A stretch of DNA of 64,000 nt. Source: Takakia lepidozioides. Taxonomy: Eukaryota > Streptophyta > Takakiopsida > Takakiales > Takakiaceae. Positions 1 through 11,425 of this stretch are shown in pieces. The notes under the pieces are model-generated. The model was not told the DNA's origin and ran no database searches. It saw only the letters and a list, made by a program, of their open reading frames with translations. How positions within the stretch are numbered: position 1 is the first letter of the stretch; each line of letters starts with the position of its first letter. The translations under genes and the position numbers were made by a program. The stretch spans positions 16,122,001 through 16,186,000 of the forward strand of contig CM060733.1 in the NCBI GenBank assembly GCA_030704615.1, written 5' to 3'.

Positions 1-1583
1 CACAGTAGCCCTCGCATCGTCGGAATCTTCATCCCTGCTGGAAACATGCGTTGGGATGGACGTCGTCGTGTCAACATTGTGTGGAACATTATCTGGATTC
101 GGTGATTCAATGTCGACGGTGCACTTGCACGCGGGCAAGCTTTTGGTCCAGCCGCGGCGGTGGCTTCGCCTCCCACTGAGCCATGGCCGCACCCGAGTAT
201 GGATCCAAGGATACTCCGTAGGTGTTGGAAATATTGCCTTCCTTCGTTTGCCACACTTGTCAAACACTCGAACGGTAAAATTGGAGTGTGAAACGAGAGT
301 GAAGACAAGCCGGTCTCCGACTTTGAAGTCGCTGTCGAATGCAAACTCTCTCCAGCGATTCGCGAAACAACATTCGCTCATATCACCTCTGGACCTTCTT
401 CTTATATCGACCGTCCACTGCCGGCTATGTGAGCCTTCCAAGGTGACTGTTTCTGCCACCTTGTGACCGTGCGCCCTCACAAACGGAGCAGGCATCCACT
501 GTCAGGATATCAGATAACTTCGAGAGAACCTCGGCACTGAGTCTTATCTCGAGAACTTAACTGTCATCTTTGACGGAGGCTTAGGTCTGGGTACTGATTG
601 AACAACTAGGCAAAGGGCATTCATGAATTCCAATTAACAACGCCGCAAATTCTGGTTCTACGAAGTCAACTAAGTAGTGTGATTGCAGTGCATGTTTTAA
701 ACATAAGATTTGGTCTGAAAACGAGTTCAAGGAAACAAAAACAAAAACAATTCATACACGTATTCATGTAAACTAGTTTGATCGGGTCTTGAGAGGAACT
801 ACTGAACTGGGCCAGGGCAAGTAAACTTCAACTTTGATGACATCGACTGAGATATGGTTGAACTGTCTTCTCCACTCCTAGGGCCCCCTTTCCAAATTCC
901 TGTCTTGAAGCTGCTTAGAACATTGGTTCTTGAAAGTTCTTTCGAAAACATTTCTAGTGCTCATAATTATTCCTTTCTTGTCGTTTACTGCTCTCATTCT
1001 GCTAGGCACACCGTATAGTACTGTAAATATGGAAGTACTAGTGAGAGAGTCAAAGAAGAATAGCCATTACCCTAACATGGGCTTTTGGTAGTAACTGAAA
1101 GTGTGATACTTTAGCTAGAGTTGGTATGAGGTATGTGCAATGTGGCTGGGAAGCAGAAATTGGCGACGAGTGCATACACACAGGATGCATGTTGTACAAT
1201 CATGTCAACTACGAATGACACGATCGCCACCCACAAGTGGTGTGTGCTTTGAACTAACAATCCTTTCGAAGTTTGAGCGATCAAGTAGACCGGTTTCACT
1301 CGTCGATCCGTCCAAAATGATCGGGACAACATCTTGGCACACACACGCATTATGTCAGGTGTCTGTATCCTGTTTGCATACATACCAGTCTGGGTTGGCT
1401 TGCAGTGGCCATCGAGCTTCGAGAAACCGTCTTTAGGAAGAAGGGAGACTCCTTCTTCAATATGCCCACCTTGGTTGCTTTATTAATCAACTCCTGTAGA
1501 TAACTCGTGTTGCTGAAAGCAGTGGCGCCCCATGAACCTGCCCTGCCCTTGCGACCTACACCTCTCCCTGCTCTCATCTTCAT
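1..1583 (-). CDS. B3-domain DNA-binding protein, copy B (3' end outside window)
   Basis: Minus-strand gene cut by the left edge. Exon 1 is 1386-1583 (66 codons, donor GTATGT) and exon 2 runs from 498 to beyond position 1, in phase 0 and open for all 166 codons visible. Exon 1 ends with the first strands of a B3 fold (KKESPFFLKTV). Exon 2 completes it, with WREFAFDSDFKVGDRLVF and FTVRVFDK, the usual B3 pattern of hydrophobic strand, 'W..F...H.L..GD..VF' and 'F.V.IFD'. B3 proteins are plant-specific sequence-specific DNA binders acting in the nucleus; two-B3 proteins of this layout resemble the REM group, but the exact subfamily is my inference. The second B3 domain would lie left of the window. 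It is the better-preserved member of the minus-strand pair (copy A at 3365-5297 is broken). The start is the ATG shared by all four copies. Target genes cannot be inferred. Confidence 0.8.
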
Positions 1584-3364
1584 GATCAGGACTGCAGCTT
1601 AAATCGAACTACCTCCAACTTGCGAGCTATCAAGAAAACTGGTGCTCTTTTGCTTCGACTGGGAAGGGCGAGCAATCTTTGAGACTGCTCTGATCTCGAG
1701 AGAAACTTGCCTGGTAAGGGAGAGAGAGAGAGAGATTATTGCAAGACCATCATAGAAATAAGCTGCATGCATGTACAGTCAATCTAAGGGGGATACACCT
1801 CTGTGCGAGAATTATTAGGTATTAATTCTGATTATGTGTCTAATCAACTTGAACAACATCATCCTAATCATTTCAAGCACCATCAACCAAATGCAAGTAA
1901 TTATACAAGGACCAACTTTGAGTAGTTCCAGATCATGTACTCGGATTTCTCTGGACACTAGAATTGAGGAGGGATGCCTCAAGTGCTTTGCCCAATTTGG
2001 CTTCAATTCTTTGCCTGATTAGGGTACTGTATTGGTGGCACGAATAGCTGTCTCAAATATTTGAGCCAGGCCTCATAGCTCAATGTCTGAAATTTAAGGC
2101 ACCTGGATCTCATACCAGCACATTTCAGATTTGAAACAGCCATCAATCCCTCATAGCAAGCCACATGGACCCGATGAAACCAAGATTGCTTAAAAGCTCC
2201 CACTCCTATTTGATGCACCCTTGCAAAATGGCGATGAACTTTCCATACATGTCAGAGTGCATGCAGCCAGCATGTACATGCGATATTCTGGGGTGGCATG
2301 CACACTGCAAATGTTCATGCAACAAAGTAAATCCCGTTTTTCCATGCTAATTTCTTATCCCTTATCTGTCCCGCATCATTAACATTCTAACCAGATTCCG
2401 TCTTTCTCTCTCACCTCTGGTCCCCTCCCTTCAGAACTCCAGTGACCCACATGCCTTGCCCCAAGTTTGCAAGGCCATGGATGTCCACTTTACTTTCAAT
2501 GCTGCTGCGAATGGAATTTAAATCATATCATTTTTTAATTATGCAGAGATCATGAGATGGGATATGTTCATCAGGTCACCGAACGGAAACTCTTCTATCT
2601 GTTCTGGCCACGGCCTGCACTCTGCACTCTGGTCTTACAGTGCACAGATTTACGCTCGGTCATGTCCTGCAGCACACATTGTGTAAATACTCCTTTTGGT
2701 AAAGAAAGGACACCCGCTCACCACAGGTAAGCCTGCGACTTGTGTGGGTGTGAATTCCAGACAGAGATGACAACACAAATATTGATGACGGGTTAAGAAG
2801 CTTTTACGAGGCTCGAAATCAGGAGGACGATAGACCAAAGGCGAAGCTGGAGAGGGGGAAAACAAACCATGTTCGAGACTCTGCATGGAGCTAGGGAAAG
2901 GAACCTAGAATCGTGCAGTAACCCTTCACAAATCATCCACGTCACACATCATGTTGGGGGAGGAACTCTTGTTGGGGAGATGCATGGTGTGCGGGGCTTG
3001 AGAGAGCCATGTGTACGTGAACCCTACATGCAATAACAATCTGTGGGTCCCATGGCAGCTCAATATCAACCTTATAATCTTTCGGAGGTACTTTTTGTTA
3101 TTTGAACTAACATTTGAAGAAGTGATGGTGCTCAGATAGCATGAAAAATCAGTACGGTCTACAGATCAAACACTTTTCGATTATCTTATGCCTCAACACA
3201 AGAACGCACGAACCGAAACAGTAATGTATATATTGCAACTTTAAGTATATATAGAACTAAGAAAATTTCAAGGTTCTTTGAAGGGAAGAGAGAAGTGAAG
3301 ACGATCTAACTGTACTAAGCTTGACAGATGGACGCTGAACTTCTGATACCTAGGCTTCTGCTTT
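1584..3364. other. Intergenic DNA between B3 copies B and A
   Basis: No gene is seen. About 1584-2595 is the upstream flank of B3 copy B and aligns with the upstream flank of copy A (about 5298-7595, after allowing for two insertions there). It contains a short GA microsatellite near 1720-1735. About 2600-3364 contains the 3' flank of copy A; part of it (about 3090-3250) matches, in reverse complement, the 3' flank of copy D at about 30420-30600. Short open frames here are not conserved between copies. Confidence 0.6.
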
Positions 3365-5297
3365 TTAAGTGTACTCATGATCAGCTACGCAAAAAGGCCT
3401 GGCGGAAGTGAGAACACTAAAGCTCGTTTTAGGGACTTCCACTAACGGGAAGATGCGGACCAGTATTGTGAAGTCATGGGTTAGCTCAAAAACACAAACA
3501 TCTCCTTCCTCAAGGCCCTGGTGGAGTGCAAATTGTGCCCAAACTTGAGAGTCCAGATCCCGACTGTAAGGGTGCTCCCCTGCGCATTGAGGATTCCAGA
3601 CTTTTCCAGTGCAATCGATCAAGCGCATACTAAACTTCTAAGTTCGTGGCATCTTCGATTCTTTGACGAATTCGAAAGGTATTCCCTGCCATGCATGCAT
3701 GCTCAGAGACAATTTAATGAATTGATCACACAATGCGCTTCTGTTGAATCCAGATCTAAAGATGCTAAAGAACCAGGATGGTGAAAAGTGAGAACCCACC
3801 AACGAAGACTTGCCGTGGACTTGAGAGTCTCTCATAGTCAGCATGAAATTGGGGTTCTTTATCTGCCGTGCGTATGCCCTGCCCTCCACTACCACAGTAG
3901 CCCTCGCATCGTCGGAAACGTCACCCCTGTTGGAAACATGCGTTGGGAAGGACGTCATTGTGTCAACATTATGAACATTATCTGGTTTCGGTGGTGTTTT
4001 CAAGCCGGATTCAATCTCGACTGTGCACTTGCACGGTGGCAAGCTTTTGGCCCGGTCGCTGCGGCACTGGCTTCGCCTCCCACGGAGCCATGGCCGCACT
4101 CCAGTATGGATCCAAGGATACTCCCTAGGTGGTGGAATTGCCTTCCTTCGTTTGCCAAACTTGTCAAACACTCGAACAGTAAAATGAGAGTGTGAAACGA
4201 GAGTGAAGACAAGCCGGTCTCCGATTTTGAGGTCGTGGTCGAATGCAAACTCCCTCCAGCCAATCGCGAAACGCCCCACCAGGCGAGCCTTGCTCTCTCA
4301 AATGGATTTTGACGTCGACCTTCCACTGCCGGCCATGTGAGCCTTCCAAGGTGACTGTTTCTGCCACCTTGTGACCGTGCCCTCCCCAAAACGTAGCAGG
4401 CATCCACTGTAAACAAGGCCGAAAAATTATGTTTCTACGAAGTCTGCAACTAAGTCTGTGATTGCAGTACATGTTTTACATGTATAAGATTTGGTCTGAA
4501 AGCGAGTTCAATGAAAGCTCCAGTGAGGACGAAAACAATTCATACACGTATTTATGTAAACTACTTTGATCGGGTCTTGAGAGGATCTACTGAACTGGGC
4601 CAGGGAAGTGAACTTCAACTTTGATGACATCGAGATATGGTTGAACTGTCATCTCCACCTCGAGTGTACCCTTTCCAAATTCCTGTCTTCAAGCTGCTAA
4701 TGTTCAAGTTCTTTTCGAAATCTTTCCTAGTGCTCGTATTATTTCTTTCTTGTCGTTTACTGCTCTCATTCTGCTAGGTGTGAAATTTTTGCAAAGCCCA
4801 GGACACCGCAAACTACTGTAGATATGGAAGTAGTAGTCAAGAGTCAAAGAGAAATGTACGCATTACCCTAACATGGGCTTTTGGTAGTAACTAAGGATGC
4901 ATGTTGTAATCATGTCAACTGCGAATGACACGATCGCCACCCAGAAGTGGTGTGGGCTTTGAACTGATAATCCTCTCAAAGTTTGAACGGATCTGGTAGA
5001 CCTGTGGTTTCAGTGGTCGATCCCTAAGAAATGATCAGGCCAACATCTTGGCACACACACGCATTATGTCAGGTGTTTGCATCCTGTTTGCATACATACC
5101 AGTCTGGCTTGGATTGCAGTGGCCATCAAGTCTTGAGAAACCGTCTGTAGGAAGAAGGGAGACTCCTTCTTCAAAAAGCCCACCTTGGTTGCTTTCTCAA
5201 TCAACTCTTGTAGATAACTCGTGTTGCTGAAAGCAGTGGCGCCCCATGAACCTGCCCTGCCCTTGCGACCTACAACTCTCCCTGCTCTCATCTTCAT
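3365..5297 (-). pseudogene. B3-domain gene, copy A, broken
   Basis: Same three-exon structure as copies C and D: exon 1 at 5100-5297, exon 2 at 3800-4406, exon 3 at about 3365-3685. Exon 2 is 607 bp where the intact copies have 603 or 606, and its frame shifts around 4280-4300, between the QWKVDVK strand and the GWREFAFDHDLKIGD strand of the first B3 domain. Exon 3 has an in-frame TAG at 3638-3640, directly before the segment that reads MRLIDCTGKVWNPQ, next to a small insertion absent from copies C and D. The C-terminus also differs: the frame ends with ADHEYT instead of the NSHLANKS-like tail. Splice sites are still recognisable (acceptor TTACAG at 4407, donor GTGGGT at 3799). The two independent lesions make a full two-B3 protein unlikely. 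An unusual splice form using only exon 3 from the internal methionine after the stop cannot be excluded. Confidence 0.75.
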
Positions 5298-6141
5298 GAT
5301 GAGTAACTTTAAATCGAACTACCTCCAACTTACCGGTTATCAAACAAAAACTCAAAACGCTCTGCACTCTGGTGCTCTTTTGCCTCTGCCAAGCAAGCAA
5401 TCTTTGAGAGTGCCCATTATAGATTGCTCTGATCTTCAGATAAACAACCTGGCACGAGAGAGAGAGGGAGAGATTATTGCAAGACCATCATAGAAATTTG
5501 CTGCATGCATGTACAATCAATCGAAGGGATCGGTACACTTATGCACATGCTAGAATTATTAGGTAATTCTGATTACGTGTCTAATTTAACTTCAACATCA
5601 TCATCCTAATCATTTCAAGCACCATCAACCAAATGCAAGTAATTATAGAATGACCACCTCTGAGTAATTCCAGATAATGTACTCGGATTTCTCTGAACAC
5701 CAGAATTGAGGAGGGATGCCTTGCTATGCCCAATTTTCCTTCAGTTCTTTGCCAGACTCCCATCCACCTTAAATTACACCGAAAAAAAATTGATCTCGCC
5801 GAGATCAATTGCACAAACCACTGCAACTTTGCAAATCTAGGGACTCTATGGGTGGCACAATAAGCTGTCTCAAATATTTGTTCCTGACCTCATACAGCTC
5901 AATGTCTCAAATTTAAGGCACCTGGATTTCATACAAGCATATCTCAAATTTGAAACAGCCATCAATCCCGCATAGCAAGCCACATGGACCTGAAGAAACC
6001 AAGATTGTTGAAAAGCTCCAACTCCTATATTTTGATACACCCTTGAAAATTGGGAATGAACCGAGGGGCAGTTCTCAAACGTGGCTTCCCTGCTGTGTTG
6101 CAACCGATGGGGCACACACTGAATTTTGAGTGTCCTCCCAG

Positions 6142-6507
6142 TAGGGTAAAACACCCTATGACCGTTATAGTTCCTATGACCGTTCACCTCATAATTGCTT
6201 GGGTCAGGCCTGCATGAGCGACCATGGCTGGGCTGCTCATTTTTGCCACTTGGCAAACAGTTGTTTGATAGAACCCCCAAGAAATATGAGTGGTCATAGG
6301 GCTCAAACTTCACACAAGCATTCGGATTGGTCCAACATTGAATCCCCATAACTTTGTGTGGATTTCATGAAATCATGCACTTCCAAATCTGTTGGGATGC
6401 CCCTGATGTGGGGCATCTTATCAATTTATCCGGGGTAAAAACGACAAAAATTCACCGTTAGATCTTCCGCCATCTTTAGATGAACGGTCATAGGGTGTTC
6501 TACCCTA
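6142..6507. mobile_element. MITE-like inverted-repeat element in the copy A flank
   Basis: A 25-bp inverted repeat (24 of 25 bases match) has arms at 6142-6166 and 6483-6507; each starts TAGGGTA and contains CACCCTATGACC. The corresponding flank of copy B (near 2230) lacks this sequence, so it is an insertion in the copy A flank or a loss from copy B. No coding capacity. The TA at both ends would fit a Tc1/mariner-type target site, but that assignment is inference, and the alignment gap (about 6062-6515) is somewhat wider than the inverted repeats. Confidence 0.5.
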
Positions 6508-6807
6508 ATTCGACAAAAAGGAATGATATGTCCTCTCGTGTTCGAGTGCACAGAGCCAGCATGTACATCCAATATTCTGGGGTGGCATGCACACTGCAGA
6601 TGTTCATGCAACAAATCCCGTTTTTCCATGCTAATTTCTTATCCCTTATCTCATTAACATTCTAACCAGATTCCGTGTTTCTCTCACCTCTGGTCCCAGA
6701 ACTTCAGTGACCCCACATATCCCTGCCCCAAGTTTGCAAGGCTCATGTCCACTTTACTTTCAATGCTGGTCGGAATGGAATTTATGTCATTTTGAATTAC
6801 TTTTGGA

Positions 6808-7540
6808 AGATCCTCTGACAAAACTCATGGCAAATGAAGTATATAGATCTTCAACCCCGTCCTGAGGCCAGCCTGGCAGAGCAACTGTTCCTGCAACCCT
6901 GCCTCTTCTGGTGTCCTGTCTTCCCCTCCCCTCGTAGGAACTGCTGCAACCCTGGGAGACAAGCCATGGAGTGCTTCCACAACTGCGCTGCAGGTCAGAG
7001 CCCCCAATGGCCGCATTCAACCGGCTCTTCACCTCAGCTACAAGCAGCTGCCCCCCTGCTCCAGTTCTCATACATTAGGAGTGTCAATAAGTGATGGACG
7101 AGGCACAGAACCCACAAAACACTTCTGCAAACATCCGTTTCCCTCTCTCTTCTCCCCCTCCCACACAAGCATGCATAAATTGGCACACAGCTGGGTTTCA
7201 CCCCATGTTGTGCCTCTTTCAATAAGCTGGGGTGGTCCATCAGCGAGAAGCAGAAAACAGCACCGTTAAAAGACCCTGTGTCTGCGACATGCAACACGAC
7301 TCTTCAGAAAAACGGACCAGGGGTCACGGAAGTACAGAGGGTGACTCACCTGAGCCAGGTTGGCACCAATTACAGACTAAGTTGCACACAAAAACATCGG
7401 AGGAGTGAACTTCGTTCCTTTTCTCGACTGTGCATCACCAGTCGCAATCCATAGCAACAGCCCTTTCATAAGGAACAGAGACACAAGTCCCCAAAGAGCA
7501 CATGAAACCACATGCAGGTGAAGGTGATCTGCCTGCACAA
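6808..7540. other. Presence/absence segment between the two B3 flanks
   Basis: The flanks of copies A and B align on both sides of this point (6790-6807 with about 2510-2530, and 7545-7595 with about 2545-2595), but roughly 735 bp are present only in the A flank. I see no terminal repeats and no recognisable coding sequence. It may be an insertion in A or a deletion in B. Confidence 0.45.
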
Positions 7541-7595
7541 AAGAAGAGATCATGAGATGGGATTGTTCATCAGGTCACCAACTACTTCAACTTCA

Positions 7596-8441
7596 GGCAT
7601 TGGTAAGGTGTCAGCCCACCTACAATTTGCTTGTCACAGCTTTGAGGCAACAGACACAGCATACCCATTGGACGGAGCAGAAATGGTACTGTGCATTTCA
7701 GAGCTTTCCTGGAAAACTCGTCTGACCATCCTTCTGCTACAATTGTGCATGTTGCTTGTACTAGATTGTCGCAGAAGCTACCTTTGTAGAGAATAATTAC
7801 TAATTACACCAGCTGCCAGGCCTAGTGAGACATCTGCTCTTTACAACCAGCATGGCACTGCCTGTACCAACACCCAACCACTATCGTCAGGTGTTAGCTC
7901 TCAGAAACACTCCTTACAAAGAGCCAATTGCGTGACGTTTTCTCTTCCCGCCAAAGTTCAAAGTGTAAGTGTTCAGATTACAATCTGGTGTGTCTACCGG
8001 GCTTAGTCACAGAACGATCATGGGAGGCAGGGTGAAAAAAGGAAAAGACAACAAAAAAGAGACTGGGAGAGTGAGTGAAGCAAAGATACATTCTGTCATC
8101 TTGTTTCAAAAGGACCAACAACAGATCTGTGAGATAAGTTACCTGCAAGTCAACAGAGTGGCATTTAGCATTTGCAGCTGACCCCTACAACCTCGCAAGC
8201 ATCTGCACACACCAATCATATGACATCTTCCACCCTTGTTCTCTCTTTCCAACACTAGTAACAAATTCCTCGACATTACCATGTGACCAAGTACTGTTCA
8301 AGAGCCTTGGGTTCAACAAGCACGAAATTCACAATGTTACAAGCTGAAGAAGTGAAGGCTATAGACAATGAGATATCTGGGACCTCCTTCACTTCCTCGT
8401 GGTGTAAGCAGACCTCATTAGCAGCAATTATGGCAAGGTCC
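7596..8441. other. Intergenic DNA, nothing recognised
   Basis: Short open frames only; none shows a family signature or splice-compatible neighbours. No RNA gene or transposon end seen. Confidence 0.5.
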
Positions 8442-9607
8442 AACTAAGATTCAGGTAGTGTGCTCACGGGATGTCAATTGCTTGAACTCCTGCATCTGAG
8501 GTCAAGATGCAGGGTTTTGGACTGGCTGCAAGGCATACAGGTATGCTCCCATTCAAAGATCATAAACTTTCCCAAGATTATCTATGCATTTATGTCCAAC
8601 AAAAAAGGAAAGGCATAAAGAGATTGCAACTATTACCACTACCCGGACTGAAAGAGTAAATTTGGGTTTCTTAGTAAGAGGTTTTACCCGCGAGGACACA
8701 AAATGAGCTGGGGAACTTCATGGCCCTCACGAACAGCCAACAATTGTGGAGACACAATCTCCTGCTCCTGGATCTCTCCTACAATGGAGAACATAGTCAG
8801 GAACAGCTACAAATACGTATTTCTTGCACAGTTTGTGATTGTACAGGGCACATTTACCGGTCAATCAGGTATGAGGACCAAGACAAATGTGCAGCTGAAC
8901 TGTTCTCTTTTGCTTACAGTTTTTGTTGAGCACCCTCCCTGAGTCTGCTGTTGGTGCTCGACCGTCTATAAGCTTCCATCGGTTATCCACACGGCCATTA
9001 AGTGAGTTTCGTGTGAATTTTTTGTCAAATATCCATTGAAACGAGCAGCAATTTAGAAACCTTCTCGGGTCATCCACTGACTGAGGTTAGGTTGAGAGAT
9101 GCGGTTAACTAGCACAAGCCAGTGATCCTGTCCCGCAGTAGGACAACCAAACTAAGATTCAGGTAGTGTGCTCAGGGGATGTCAATTGATTGAACTCCTT
9201 CGTCTAAGGTCAAGATGCAGGGTTTTGGACTGGCTGCAAGGCATACAGGTATGCTCCCATTCAAAGATCATAAACTTTCCCAAAGATTATCTATGCATTT
9301 ATGTCCAGGATGATTAGTGATTGTTAGTGATTGTACAGGGCACATTTACCGGTCAATCAGGTTCAGGACCGAGACAAATGTGCAGCTGAACTGTTCTCTT
9401 TTGCTTACAGTTTTTGTTGAGCACCCTCCGTGAGTCTGCGGTTGGTGCTCGACCGTCTATAAGCTTCCCTCAGTCATCCACACGGCCCGTACGTGAGTTT
9501 CGTGTGAAATTTTGTCAAAAATCCATTGAACGAGCAGCGATTTGGAAACCTTCTCGGATCATCCACTGACTGAGGTTAGGTTGAGAAACGCGGTTAACTA
9601 ACACAAC
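8442..9607. repeat. Local direct duplication (offset about 709 bp)
   Basis: 8442-8595 recurs at 9150-9307, and 8836-9115 recurs at about 9330-9607. Both parts are in the same order with few substitutions, while about 240 bp (8597-8835) of the first copy is missing from the second. The repeated sequence includes a polypyrimidine tract ending TTGCTTACAG that looks like a splice acceptor, but no convincing exon follows. Confidence 0.7.
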
Positions 9608-9754
9608 CAAAACGGTAGATCGAACAAAATAACTCGATAAACCAGGAAACCGTCATACAATACATCAACAGAAATACTGACGGCTGACGGCTAATGAAAA
9701 GTTCCAAGAAATGCAAACCTTGTCCAGAAAGCTGCTGTATTCGGTAAAGCCACG

Positions 9755-10106
9755 TTGCTGATGTGAACTGCTTCCACAGCTGAGCCTCTACATGACGGAA
9801 ATCAGTTTCAATGATTTAGGCCATTGTTTCAAAGCTGTATGTGGTGCGGTTGACCTAACTTGCTCCAGTTCTCTTATTCTTACACTTATCTTCTCCCTCC
9901 CATCGCTCCCTCGCACACCATCTTCTCCTCCCTTGCTGATGTGAACTGCCTCCACAGCTGAGCCTCTACACGACGGAAATCAGTTTCGAAAATTTAGGCT
10001 ATTGTTTCAAAGCTGTATGAGGTGCGGTAGACCTAACTTGCTCCAGTTCTCTTCTTCTTATGCTTATTTTCTCCCTCCCATCGCTCCATCCACACCATCT
10101 TCTCCT
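9755..10106. repeat. Tandem 178-bp repeat, two copies
   Basis: Unit 1 is 9755-9932 and unit 2 is 9933 to about 10106, directly adjacent. Both contain the same CT-rich tract (TTCTCCCTCCCATCGCTCC) preceded by a block ending CTTGCTCCAGTTCTCTT. It lies upstream of the cyclin gene. Confidence 0.75.
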
Positions 10107-10639
10107 CCCTCTCCGGTGCACCACATACCACAGGTCCATCCATATAGCATCGTGCTCCATTTCCGTATACTTACCTGCTGCCGTCTCAACGTCATCCCCT
10201 CCACGTCGCTTCCTCTGCTTCATTCAGGCAACGCCATTCTCTTCCCTGCAACAAAATCTTCTTCATCGTCCCCATCTCCTCACCGCATTTGCTGCCTTCC
10301 CTCGCGCCTCTTACACTACTCTGCACTCCTTCAGATATTTCCGGAATGCTACAGAGCGGATGAAGAAAAATGGGTTGGATGAAACTCGTGGAAGACGAGG
10401 ATGGCAGTACTTAAAGGGCGGGGTTAATGGGCGCCACACAGCGACGGACAAGCCACGTGGTGCAGGAGGGGTGGTGAGCGCAGAAACAGGTGGCAGGCTA
10501 CGCATGTGCACCGCACGCTGCACGCCCCCTTCACTATTCTTCATCCAAGTGCGTTTTATATTCACTCACGCCCACAGCTTCTCATCCATGGGGAAAGTCC
10601 TCTCGTCCGCCCAAGCCGTCATCCCGCAGCACCATCCGT

Positions 10640-11425
10640 CCAAAAATGTTAAGATATAAAGCGGAGGAGCGCATGGTGGGGAGCGCATGTGGTGTGCTTT
10701 ATGACAGCGCGGTCAACTGCGCGGTGCTGCTGCTGCGGTGCGTTCATGATTGGCGCTGCTGCCCGGCTCTGCTCTTTACGGCTTGTTGTTGCCGTCGCCG
10801 GCGCTTGCAGGCCGGGCTTCCTCGAGAGTATCTCTGTTGTTGTGTCCTCCTTATGCTTTCGTTTCCTTGTCTGTGATTGTGTCTGCCGATGCTGGTGCCC
10901 GTGCCCTGTGATGCGGATTTGGATGGCCGATTGGCGGAGGAGACATCAGAAGGTTTGCGATATTGATGTTTGATGTTAATTCGGGGGTTCTGAGAGCACG
11001 AGGGATGCGGTGGTGGTGCAATGAGGTGCGGAATTGTGGTTTTTGCAGGAGAATGTACATGTTTGTTTCTTGATACTTGTGGAGTAAGCGGGGTCGGGGC
11101 TACGACGTTTTAGGCTCGTTTGTCTGGCTTTTGGGGTATGAAGTTGAATTTTTGCTGCATTCAAGGTTCTCATCTGTTTCGCCGTTCTGGTTTTTAGGAC
11201 CATTGGCGGCTCGGTGGAAGGAAGGGGGGGAAGTGAGTATCGGGAACAGGATGAGGTGCTGAGTTTGGAGATGAGGCCGGTGTGATGCCGCTACGTACCG
11301 ACTGATGGAGGCTTGAACGAGATTGGACTGATGCTAGGAGGAGGATTGGTGTGAAGCGTTTGGAAGTTGCGGGAGAGAGGAGGGAGATCAGGTGTTGTGT
11401 CGAGGATGGAGTAAGAGTTTCCTGA
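10640..11425 (+). promoter_or_regulatory. Probable core promoter and leader of the cyclin gene
   Basis: A TATA-like GATATAAAGCG near 10650 lies in a GC-richer stretch upstream of the cyclin start codon, after a CT-rich region typical of plant 5' regions. The roughly 770 bp to the ATG would be 5' leader, possibly with an intron. Transcription start is not established. Confidence 0.3.

Noticed and set aside
10060-10659. 199-aa plus-strand open frame
   Set aside because: Lies in CT-rich tandem repeat and leader-like sequence; no motif and overlaps equally open frames on other strands.
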